A stretch of 64,000 nucleotides of DNA from Endocalyx cinctus. Its lineage: Eukaryota > Ascomycota > Sordariomycetes > Amphisphaeriales > Apiosporaceae. The stretch lies in assembly GCA_001600455.1 (NCBI GenBank), contig BCKC01000002.1, positions 992,001 to 1,056,000 of the forward strand. The letters run 5' to 3'. Shown here one piece after another: positions 11,899 to 22,900 of the stretch; the stretch's first letter is position 1, and each line of letters starts with the position of its first letter. Under the pieces are notes generated by a model. The model searched no databases, was not told the DNA's origin, and saw only the letters and a list, made by a program, of their open reading frames with translations. The position numbers and the translations under genes were made by a program.

Positions 11899-13507
11899 GA
11901 AAAAAAAAGAAAGAACAGAAGAAAATAAGGGTGGGGGCGAAGGAGGAAAAGGAGGGGAAGGGAAATGAAAAGAAATGCCATTTGTGGCTGATTCTAGCTC
12001 TTTTAGTTAAATTTATGATTACCTTTTTACGTATATTGTCAATTAAGTATTTGTATTATTAGTTAGATTTAGGGAGTCGGATTGAGAAGACGTCGTATTT
12101 AAACGAGACGAACTCAAAGGAAGAATAATATTAATAATTCTTATTCAAATCAATCAAGTCAAGTTAGTATTATGGAAAATTCTGAAAACGTGTAATACAC
12201 TGCCGGTAGATAAGGATATGACAAGTGTTGACTGGCATATTTCTAAGGGTGTGCTTCGTACATATCAATGGATATAATGTATGGATGAGATGACGACATG
12301 AACCATCTTTGAAAGTAACCTCGGAATAATACAGATAAAGTAGATAATAAAGTTGGGGATAACTCGATCGGCTCTACCCGAGACAAGTACGTATCTGGAG
12401 TAGTTATACCAGGTAGAAGAACGTGCATACCCGTTAATAATTCACGTCTTGGCGACTTGGCAATCTGGAAAAGGGGTATCGTAGTATAATACTACGCTCC
12501 AAGGAAATTCCTTACACCGGCGAACTAGCCGAGGCTTACGTGCCGATATCCACTAATGCTCGTTTACTGTGACATCGATCAACCTACACCCAGTAAATGA
12601 TGGAGGTAGGGAAAAGATTATCTAGTAATAAGTAGTATATACCGCGACAGTCTGTGTGACGGTGGGGGGAAGGGGGTCTGCTGTAAGGACAACCGATCAA
12701 CTCTTTTCTTTTCTTCGATTCGATACATATTCTCCAACTATTATGTCGTGTACACGAAGCGTTATTTATGTTGGCTGCATGGTGACAGCTCAATTGGTTC
12801 TTATCAACCTGCGTTACCCAATTAAAAGGAAAGAAGAAGAAAAAAAAGAATCAATGTTGACTACTGTGAGATAAAATAGTGCAGTAGTAATATGGTAAGA
12901 ATCTTCTTTAAGGAGAGATTCAAGTCAGACAGACCATTTAAGACCGAGTTGTGCATGAATATATCTGCAATATCACACTAGCAGGGTAGGATTTGATATG
13001 GTTCATGATAGGACAAGAGGCTGGCTTACAACATTCTCCCTCTCCATCCTTCGAAAATACTCCGTAATCATCACGCCATCAGATAATATTACTTTTGATA
13101 GTAGGTACTTCTGTCCAAAAAAAACCAGCAGAACATAACTTTTTATGTTCTATATCGTTTAGAATCAAGACGATGATTCTGTTGCATCTAACGGCTAGCA
13201 TCATCATGTATCTACTTAGATGCATATAACTTACATCTTACACCATCATTTTAGTTCTGACGTTTTTCGTTTTATCGCTTCGACACTGTGAAAATCACGT
13301 ATCCTCCGGCCGTACTAAATGAGGTTCCTTTCCATTTCTGGCTCGTCCAAGCCTTTCAGGCGTGCTATAGTTTTAAAAGATTACCGGTATCGTACCACCT
13401 CGGGAGCGGAGCCATAGATTTTTTTTTCCCTCTCTTAATTCTGGATACCCCAGTTTATTGAATAATTTTTATTTTTTTGCTGTTTGTCTGCCGGTCCGTA
13501 GAAAGAC
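11899..13507. other. Intergenic region upstream of the regulator gene
   Basis: A 1.6-kb AT-rich stretch with no gene I can support. It begins with an A/G-rich tract after the transporter stop (11900-11970) and ends with T-runs before the regulator ATG. Short frames here (for example 12656-12874) show no family features. Confidence 0.5.
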
Positions 13508-14728
13508 ATGGGTGAAAACGGCCCGCCACAGAATCAAAATGTCCATTTTCGCACAGCATGCGACCCCTGCTCGGCTGCCAAGGTCCGATGCGACAAGAAG
13601 CATCCGGCCTGCGACCGATGCGTGCAGACCAGGTTTCCATGCTCCTACAGCAAGTCTCGCAAACACGGACGGCAGCCGTGGCGAAAGAGGCAGGTGAATA
13701 CGAACACCGCGGCGGGGGACCAGTCCACCAGTCCTCGGGAACTCAATGCAACGTCGCACAGCCAATCCAATTGGAATGCTCTACTCTCGCAGTCAACAAC
13801 ACCCTTGATCGAGAGTCAAACCTTGGGGTCTCTTTTGAATTATGATCAACATAGACAACCCGATACGCCATCATTTTTACCTTCTTGGCCATTTAGCGAT
13901 GGTTCCAGTACCGATATCGATGTCCCTTTTACAACATGGGATATGAACGATATCTCGCCACCCGTTCACCCAGCGGATCACCTTATCGCTCCTAAGTCAA
14001 ATACTATAGACACCGCCTCGAGAAAATCAATATCTATGGAAGATACGTCCGCTGCGTCGGATACGATCAGCGCTCACGATTGCGAGGCGCAAGCCATCTC
14101 CATACTCCGCTCGATGCAGCACGGGGAGATGCATCAGGGCATAACATCATGTTCCGCGAATCCAATACGATACGCCGACTTGAGCTTCGCGCCGAGCTTC
14201 GACCGCGTGCTGGCCACCAACAAAGCCGCCCTTAAGGGATGGAGCAAGCTCATGAGATGCTCGTGCGCGCTCTGCCCCCACCTAATTCTCCTTTACATGT
14301 CAATCATATCAAAGATGCTCTTCTGGTACCGCGTAGTCGCGACGGGCAAGACGTCGCTCCTAGGAGACCCCGAAAGCGACGACGGGGTCTCGAACAGCGA
14401 CAGTAATAGCAGTAATGGAAACGGTAGACGCTTCTTCCAGAAATGCGCGCCTACGATAAGCCAGTTTAGCGTCCGGCCGACGATGATACAGGTCGGCGTG
14501 CTTAAGCTCGACGCCGACGACCAGGCTAACCTGCGGCGGGTCCTGCTCCTCCGGGAGCTGCGCAGGACCGAGGACGCGATCAACGAGCTCCTGAACGTGG
14601 ACCGCACGGCCGTGGACGAGGACGCGGACGAGACGATGCGCCGGTCCGTCCATTGGTCGCTAGACGGCGTAGCCCGCGTTAGGGACGAGCTAAAGGACGT
14701 CATTCAGAAAGTGAAACAGATGCGGTAG
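13508..14728 (+). CDS. Zn(II)2Cys6 transcription factor, AflR-like
   Basis: Likely the pathway-specific activator of the left cluster. It is a single frame of 406 residues from ATG 13508. The N-terminal binuclear zinc cluster (residues 17-44) has spacing C-X2-C-X6-C-X6-C-X2-C-X6-C, the spacing of AflR, and is followed by a basic stretch KSRKHGRQPWRKRQ. The C-terminal half matches the aflatoxin-regulatory-protein type domain. It contains a His-Asp-Cys motif near 189-191 and later a Cys-rich segment, MRCSCALCPHLILLYMSIIS, followed by KMLFWY. A Ser/Asn-rich loop follows at about 293-308. AflR-class proteins bind TCG-N5-CGA palindromes, and one such site lies at 19483-19493 upstream of the PKS. 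The family is secure; target genes are inferred from position. Confidence 0.9.
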   Translation: MGENGPPQNQNVHFRTACDPCSAAKVRCDKKHPACDRCVQTRFPCSYSKSRKHGRQPWRKRQVNTNTAAGDQSTSPRELNATSHSQSNWNALLSQSTTPLIESQTLGSLLNYDQHRQPDTPSFLPSWPFSDGSSTDIDVPFTTWDMNDISPPVHPADHLIAPKSNTIDTASRKSISMEDTSAASDTISAHDCEAQAISILRSMQHGEMHQGITSCSANPIRYADLSFAPSFDRVLATNKAALKGWSKLMRCSCALCPHLILLYMSIISKMLFWYRVVATGKTSLLGDPESDDGVSNSDSNSSNGNGRRFFQKCAPTISQFSVRPTMIQVGVLKLDADDQANLRRVLLLRELRRTEDAINELLNVDRTAVDEDADETMRRSVHWSLDGVARVRDELKDVIQKVKQMR

Positions 14729-16086
14729 CGACAAGTTTTGTTTTGCTCGGAGAATTCTATTTTAATCTTCTGTTTTCCTTCTATGCATGATAGAATCAGG
14801 ATCAGCTCGGTGAGGAAAATTAGCCCATTAATTAATCATTCTCTATTTTTGCCTCCTCGCTAAAAAAACAAGAGGCTCAGTACAGTAGCTCATGCGTAAG
14901 TGCTATCTAATGCTCATGTGATAATATCATGAGGGTTGATTAATCATGCCGTTGGCGTATAGGTTCCCCCACGCTGAATCATATCAGTTGAGGTGAAGTG
15001 TGTATGTGTGCGTGCGCTTATAGGTTGTAAATAAATGTGTATCAGCCCCAAATGTATTCGTATGCCATTAACCGTATTCTTGTGGTATCACGAAGTCGTT
15101 AGCTGAAAAGAGTATCTAAATTAAGGCATAATGGCGTATCTAGTGTACGCGGGTTTCCTTTTAGTTTCCGTAATCACTGTGATTCTCGTTCTTACAAGGC
15201 GTTTACTCCAAATAAGATATGAAACAATTGAAGGTAGGTTAAATGATTCGGACCCGAAACTACATTAGAAATTGTGGTGGGCAATAATTGATTGATTTCA
15301 GTGGTAGTGATGACGAATGATCCATGGATCCGTGGATATTCGAAGTTTTGGAGATTTACCGCGAATAATGATAATTCGCTGTAAATAGATGGCATAGATG
15401 GTACTAAACCCCACGTCGCCCACTAAACCCGCTGTATTAACATCCCTGAATAGCTGCCTGTGTAATACGAAGGTGTCTGAGTATGAGGGTAATACCCTCT
15501 AGCAGGGAACATACATATGCAGGTTATTCGCTATTGGTGTACCTATATCAGAGCTGCATCAGTGCAAATACTTAAACAAGCATACGTACCGACATACTCA
15601 CTCCAAGGACTATCCAGGTTTCTTACCAGTATGTTTGAGTGGCATGTCTAGCATGTGTAAATGGTAACACCTCGTAAGCAAGATGTCTTAGACCCTGGAA
15701 TAGGTGTGTAAGATGACTACATGTACGTAACCGTCTAGGAAGATAAGATCGTACCACGTCGTCGTAAATGCTTACCGCAGCATGGTTCTTTTTACCGGCA
15801 TGATAATCTTTTTTGGGGAGTACTCTAACGATCAGAAAGGTAAAATAATGCGAGGAGGATGTGATTTCTGTCTAAGTACCTAGAGCTCGAGTAGCTACCC
15901 TATACGGTATCAAAAGATCCTATGTTATCAAAAATCACAACCCAATCGTGATCCTTCATTTTTAGAGTCTTTCTTTTGTTTACACCGTTCCGTAAGCTTA
16001 CCTCACCACTATCACGATCGTCAATGCACCGCCCGCGGCCAACTGTACCACTAGATTTTTTTATTGGGAAGTGCTTTATGATAGGT
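14729..16086. other. Intergenic region between regulator and second P450
   Basis: About 1.36 kb lying 3' of both genes, which converge. No open frame here resembles a protein family. The sequence is of mixed composition, with no repeat array and no tRNA-like fold that I could find. Confidence 0.5.
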
Positions 16087-17813
16087 TCAAGTTCTCTTCA
16101 CGTAACCGTTTACGTCAACATTCTGACCTCTCAGAACGTATCCCTCCGTCTTCGCCGTTTCCCACTGTGACTTTACCAGTTCCAATCTAGTGCTTTCGCG
16201 TGGCACGAAACGTACGGCAAAAGATTTCGGCCCGCGAAAGCTCGTGTCTTCCCAAGCGTCATCGCTTACGTCCATGCTGGGAGCCTCCTTAGTCCCGTCC
16301 TGCACCAAGGGAGGGCGGACCTCGAATGCCCACATGATGTTGGCTAGAGCGATGTCGAGCGAGTTCTCGGCGAGCTTGGCTCCGGGACAGATGCGTCTTC
16401 CCATGCCGAACGTGAAGTGATCGCGCTGGTAAGGATCGCTCTGGTTGGCGTACTCGGAGCTCGACTTGGGAAAGTTCAGATATCTTTCCGGCCTGAATGC
16501 GAACGGGTCGTCGTACCGTTTGGGGTCGTAGTGAATGAAGCTTGTGTTTCCTAAGAGTATGGTCCCTTTCGGGATCACGTAGTCCTTGTAAACGACGTCG
16601 GCGTCCGAGTAATGTTTGATGCCCCAAAACGGCGTCGGGTGCATCCGCAGCACCTCCTTGACGCAGGCGCGGATGTACGGTAGGTCTTTGATATCGTCGT
16701 AGGCGGGCGTACGATCCGGCCCCACGACACGCATGAGCTCTTCGTGCGCTATTTTCTGGACACGCGGCTCCGCAGCCAAGTGAAGGAGCAGGCTTAAGAG
16801 GGTGACCGAAGTCGTCGTGGAGCCGGCCTCAAGGTTACCGCCGGCGACCCAGGCGGCGTCTTCGTCCTTGAGACCTTGCTTGCGCCAGGAGTCGCTGTTC
16901 TCCATCAGCTCGCGGGCGTAGCAGATGGGCGCGTGGCCCTCGGCCACCTGCTTCTGCAGGCGTCGCCAGAGCGACATCTTTGCCTCGAGCATCGGCTTCG
17001 CGTACTCCTCCGCCATCCTCCTGCCGGGCTGGAGCCAGGCCGGCAGACGCGCGAGGACGGGCAGCTCGTCCACGATGAACGCCCCGGCGCGCGTGAGCTT
17101 GCCGAGGATGGCGGCGCTCGCGAGGGCGAGCCGCACGTCTTCGTTATCCCAGCTCGTCACGCGCAGGCCGTACGTGCTCGTCATCATGATGCTGACGGCG
17201 AAGCGACGCACGTGCATCTGGAATTCTCGCTGATCTTTGTTATCGGTGGCCAAGTCGAAGAGGAGCTGCTTCGTCTCGTACTCTTGAGACGGTATGAAAG
17301 TGCTGGTCATGGTGCTGGAAAGGAGCTGATGAGTGATACTGCGATAGCTGCGCCATTTCTGACCGTAAGCTAGAGTAAACATCCGCATCCCACCCATGAC
17401 CACATCGTTGCCCAATGGGGCCGGCATCTTCGAAGAGGTGTGTATTGACTACATATATATGTTAGAGGGTGCGCTCGAAAAGTTCCCATGCTCCGAGCTG
17501 GTCTTTCCAGGACGTGAATTACCTGCTTATTCAAGATCTCATGCATCGCCTCAGGGCTATTGATGATAACCCAGTTGAACCAACCCACACGTAGCTTGAA
17601 AACTTCGCCATACTGAGTCGCCCATTCTCGAAAACGTACGTGGGCTTTCTCAGGTAACTTGATGCCAATGCCTATCAATGGTAGCCCTCTGGGCCCAGGC
17701 ATCTTATCTAGGCGGGATTCCCGACGTAGCCATAATGACAATCCTGCGACAGCCACAAAAACTGCCAATACGGCGAATCTGTAGCTTTGGTATAATTCGA
17801 GCGTATCTTGCAT
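16087..17813 (-). CDS. Cytochrome P450 monooxygenase (second of two paralogues)
   Basis: A second ER-anchored P450 of the same subgroup as the one at 7250-9082. Two exons fit in phase: 17813-17523 (97 residues) and 17448-16087, giving 550 residues. The first-intron position, after the conserved EIL(N/D)KQ, is shared with the paralogue, supporting a common origin by duplication. Motifs are an N-terminal TM helix (about 12-29), ExxR in KEVLRMHP, PERY, and the heme loop FTFGMGRRICPG. The I-helix reads EAGSTTTS; the acid normally paired with the conserved Thr is Thr here. The gene diverges from the PKS across 17814-19970, so it is probably co-regulated with it. The two P450s presumably act at successive positions on the polyketide core. 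Confidence 0.92.
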
Positions 17814-19970
17814 GTTGAAATATTATGTGATTTTAACAGTTGAAATAATATTATTTAGCTTGCCAGTCAACTTTATTTTACACCTTTGAACCAAGGCATA
17901 GATGCTAGTCATGAAACTGCTGCCGTTTCTTTTCACCTATAACATCTAGAGCATACGCATTGGATTAATTTTGATAATTACTTTTATTTGTAAATATTAA
18001 TAACAAACATATAGTAATGGTTCGATTGCATCCCCTCGCCTTTGCGTGATTTCGGGGATCGTCTTGGCAGAGTGGCCAGGGGTTTAATTATCTCCGCCAA
18101 GTAAGAGCGAGCTCGCGGTTACGAGATCGGGCCCCTTCTCTCGGGTACTGACCGGGTCATCATTCCCCATATCATCCCCGGGCCCCTCGTAACATTGTTC
18201 TGGAGCAAGCCCAAAAGTCAGCTTAGCTAAGGCCGATAGGGTAACAGCCAACCAACCGGGTTTCCTGGACCTTAGGGTGAGCAAATGTGACGTCTCTCGT
18301 TTCTTCTGCGGCGTGCTTCTGCGCCGTACTTCTGAATCTTACCGCTTTTCCAGCCACATGGTAAGACAAAGTTTTAATGGTGTACACTTCGGATACATAC
18401 GCGAGATGCATAACCCAGTCTTTGCATTAGTTAGCGGGTAAGGAAATAAATGCGCAGAGAGTAGTCACGTGATGTATATTGACCTCCTTTTCTTTCTGGT
18501 GGGATGGGAACGCTCCGGTATCGTGACTGTGCAGCCACCTTTTGAATACTGGTTCGTGACTTGAAACAGTATTCCGTAATCCGGTCCAAACGATTCCTTC
18601 AAACTTGATGGCACCGATTTCATTCAAATTTATAAATAAACATCCTCTTATCTTCACGATGTCACAATCTGTCATCGCGCCACTTAGGATTGTTTATCCC
18701 CGTATCACTGATTGTCATAAATTCTACAAAAGTTGGTGTGAATAGTATAAACCCTGTCTGGAATTTGAACTTCATACTGGTCTCATAAACCGCGGCCCGA
18801 TGTAATTCGTTGACGGTGTTGTAGAGTAGCTAATATTTCGCCATTAAATGCTGATAAGAGGCATCAAGTCCTGTGCATACTTGGGAGGAATGGATCTAGA
18901 TCGAATCGAAGTGGCAAAGTTTATTATTGAAGTTAATCGTGAAGAGCAGGCGGTGTGAAGCCTAGCACGTGCATACGTATGCTTAACTAGTATTTTCGGC
19001 CCAAATGGCCATTTTCTGAAAATATCTTCATATTTTCGGTAAAATTAGTCATGGTTCGCAGGAACTGCATAGACTAAAGTCTTATTGAATGTTGTGAGCC
19101 ACGCCTTTTAAGCCTTGCCACGATCTTGATGCATATTAAGTGCCTTATAACCGGTGGTGTTAGTTGATGGATGTTTATATCCTTGGTAATTATTTTATGT
19201 GAGTAAGTTTTGAACATATTTCGTTCGAAAGGGGGGACTAGAAACCATATTGTACGTTAGGAATTGATGATTTTATTCAGAAAGTATGAAACAAGAGAAG
19301 CATTAACATTTGTCGCTGTCGTTATTGAATTTGTTCAGCTAATTTAATCACAAAACATATCAGTCAGAAAATTTGTAAGTCACAAGCATAAAATCTATTG
19401 TTAGTTGTACATTTATTTGATTTATGTGAACTACTGTGTAGTCTTCTTCATATGCTAGATGTAACGTAATATTAGCTTGTGATCGACTATCGACGTTTTC
19501 ATGGATCCTTCGGAGTATTAACGCCAAGTTTCTGGGGGAGTATCAATACGGGGTTATAGCCGAGTCTCTCCTATCTCTACGCCTGTTCGTCAATAGCTAC
19601 CGCTTCTGTATACATTTTTTGCTTCTAGCATCCATGGCTTGTTGGCTGCATGCCTGGTATGTATCCCCGTGGGAACTCTCCAGAAAATTGGTCTTGGGAT
19701 GCCCGCCGGAGGATAAGCACATATGCAGTCAGATCTCAGCCTCTGACTAGTTGTTTCTCTAGGTCTATTGTTGACTAAACGTTGTGCACAATCTCGAAAG
19801 GGAGCGGGGGTCCTGTTCATATACCAAACGCTGGAGCTCGATGTATTTAAATTAAGCTGTGGAGTGTCAAACAATCAAACCCTTCGAGGGTATGAGTCAA
19901 GACGAAAAGCTCTACACTTAATTTTTCGGCTCCTTTTTCATCATCCTGCTGTAATTGTCCAAAATTCAAC
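17814..19970. promoter_or_regulatory. Long divergent promoter region, second P450 and NR-PKS
   Basis: This 2.16-kb region lies between the start codons of the minus-strand P450 and the plus-strand PKS. No gene is supported in it. A perfect TCG-N5-CGA palindrome sits at 19483-19493, 478 bp before the PKS ATG. CTCGGGT occurs at 18140-18146. A tRNA A-box-like string at 18068-18078 has no matching B-box or acceptor stem. Confidence 0.5.
19483..19493. promoter_or_regulatory. Candidate AflR-type binding site upstream of the PKS
   Basis: The sequence TCGACTATCGA is a perfect TCG-N5-CGA palindrome. This is the established target form for AflR-class Zn2Cys6 proteins, and an AflR-like gene lies 5 kb away at 13508-14728. 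A chance match is also plausible, because such sites are expected every few kilobases. Confidence 0.4.
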
Positions 19971-22900
19971 ATGACGCAGAAACAACATAACTTATACCTC
20001 TTCGGGGACCAGACATACGGGGTACAGCCGCATCTGAAGAACCTGACGAGACATAGGGATAATCCCGTCCTCGAAGATTTCCTCACGAAAGCGTACGATG
20101 CTATACGCACGGAATTGTACAGACTCTCGGCAGAGGACCGAGAGCACCTCCCTCGGTTCACGAGCCTCGATGATCTCCTACTGTGGAAGCAGGAAGGGAC
20201 ACGATGCATAGGTCTCGATATGGCCGTGACTTGTGTCTACCAGATCGGGGCTTTCATTAGGTGGGTTCAAATTTCCGGCCTGCTTCTCGCTTAATGTAAA
20301 AAGATATCTAATAAATTAAAAATGCAGTCAAACGAAAAACATCTGGTCTATCCAAGCTAAAAACTCTCGCGTGCTCGGGATCTGCACGGGCGCCTTAGCT
20401 GCAGCGGCGGTAGGATGTAGTGAAAGCCCGATAGATCTCGTCTCCAAGGCGGTTGACGCGGTCGTTGTCGCTTTCAGGACCGGCATGACTGTTACCGATA
20501 TGGCGCAGAGAATCGAGCCTTCGGATTCGCTAGACGATAAGAATTGGTCGATCATTGTTCCTAGCTTGGCATTCGTTGATACCGTTGAGAAGTATCGAGA
20601 GACAACGGTATGTGTAGCTAACTGCATGCTTGCCTTAACTTTAATCTCCTCGCTGCTTTTGCTAACAAAATCTTATCTTCGTTACTTTTTAGGCACTACC
20701 TCTTTCATCTAAGCCGTATATTAGTGCATATGCTCCAAGTGGTGTAACTGTCAGCGGCCCCCCGCAATCCTTACATCGCTTGATGAGTCAGAAAAGTGCC
20801 GATGGTCCTTTTCCCAAGAGTGTTTCTATCCCAATTCACGGACCTTACCATGCCCCGCATATGTACTCCGAGAGTGATATCGATGATATTGTCAGCAGCT
20901 TGGGGCAGCCTGACAACGACGCCCTTTCGTACATTCCCGTTATCTCCGGTGCCGGAAGGACGGTGGAAGGAGTTACTTTCCAAGCACTTCTAAAGGATGC
21001 CGTCAGACAAATATTATTAGAGACTATTCACTGGAGCAACATCGTCAAAGAAGTGCGAATTTTCCTTCAGAAAGAACAAGCTACATCATTCGTCGTGTCT
21101 CCAATAGGATCCAGGGCCGAGCAGTTGATCTACACAGAACTCAAAAAGACGTCACCGAACGTCCTTTTACCATCTTCACCCACAACAGCGGCAGATAAGC
21201 GCCATGTTGCAACTGAAGACGAGGATCCGTATCCGGCAAGTCCTGGGAAGCCGAAGCTCGCCATCATTGCCATGTCTGGGCGGTTCCCGGGAGCCCGGGA
21301 CACCGAGGCGTTCTGGGACGTGCTGTATCAAGGCCTGGATATGCACAAGGAAGTGCCTCCATTACACTGGGACGTCAAGACGCACGTGGACCCCACGGGA
21401 ACGAAGAAGAACACGAGCGTAACCCCTTACGGGTGTTGGCTTGAGGACCCCGCCTCCTTTGATGCTCGCTTCTTCAACATCTCTCCCCGGGAAGCGCCCC
21501 AGATAGATCCGGCGCAGAGAATCGCGCTTATGACGGCTTACGAGGCGATCGAGCAGGCCGGCATAGTCCCGGACGCGACACCTTCGACGAGGCGGGACCG
21601 CGTTGGTGTCTTTTACGGCGTCACGAGCCAGGATTGGTTCGAGACTAACAGCGCCCAGTGTATCGACACGTACTTCATCCCGGGAGGGAATATGGCCTTC
21701 ATCCCTGGTCGGATCAACTACTTTTTTAAGTTTAGTGGACCAAGCTACGCGGTCAACACTGCTTGCTCCTCCAGTCTGGCCGGTATTCACCTCGCATGTA
21801 ACTCGCTCTGGCGGGGCGACATCGACACGGCTATCGCTGGCGGAACCAACATCCTCACGAATCCTGACATGACGGCTGGATTGGATAAAGGCCACTTCTT
21901 GTCTCAGACCGGCAATTGCAAGACTTTTGACGACGGCGCGGATGGTTACTGTCGTGGAGAGGGTGTCGGCACAGTCATCATCAAGCGCCTCGACGACGCC
22001 ATCGCCGATAAAGATCCTATTTTGGGTGTCATTCTAGGAGCCTACACAAATCACTCGGCCGAATCCGAGTCTATCACGCGGCCGCACGTAGGTGCTCAAC
22101 GGGCTATCTTTAGCAAGATCTTAAATCAGGGTGCCGTTGACCCATATAGCATTGGATACGTTGAAATGCACGGAACTGGTAGTAAGTCCTCACTTCGAGA
22201 TATTAACTTGATTCACTTCGAGAATGATTACTCATTAAGGAATAATTATAGCCCAAGCTGGCGACGCTGGAGAAATGTCCAGCGTTCTGGACACATTCGC
22301 CCCAAGTCCCGCCCAGAGTAAGAGGGACGTTCGAACTAGCGCCGAAGCTCTCTTCCTAGGGTCCGCAAAGGCAAACATAGGCCACGGCGAAGCTGCGTCC
22401 GGGATGGCTAGTCTTATGAAGGTGTTAATGATGATGCAGAAGAATATGATAGTTCCTCACTGTAAGTAACTACTGAAACTTGCCCCTTTTTCTCCACAAT
22501 AATTAAAATGGCAATCCGCTAATGCTGAGAATTGAAGGTGGAATAAAAAATAAAATCAACCACAAGTTTCCCACTGACCTAAAGGAGCGCAATGTCAACA
22601 TCGCCCTCAAGCCTACCCGCTGGGAAAAGAGCACCGATCCCAAGAAGCCCCGACGTGCATTCGTGAACAACTTCAGCGCCGCGGGTGGAAACTCAGCACT
22701 ACTTATTGAAGATGCTCCGATTATCTCCGAGTTGGACGAAAGTCTGGACTCCAGACGTCACCATGTGGTTGCTATCTCGGCCAAGAATGGCGTCTCCTTG
22801 CAAGAGAACCTCAGATCTTTGTTTAAATATCTGAAACAAAATCCCGATGTTTCTCTCGGTCCCCTGTCTTACACCACGACGGCGCGACGTATTCACCACC

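Noticed and set aside
18060..18140. tRNA-like start with an A-box match (TGGCAGAGTGG)
   Set aside because: No B-box of the GGTTCGANNCC type follows at the right distance, and no acceptor stem pairs with the 5' end.
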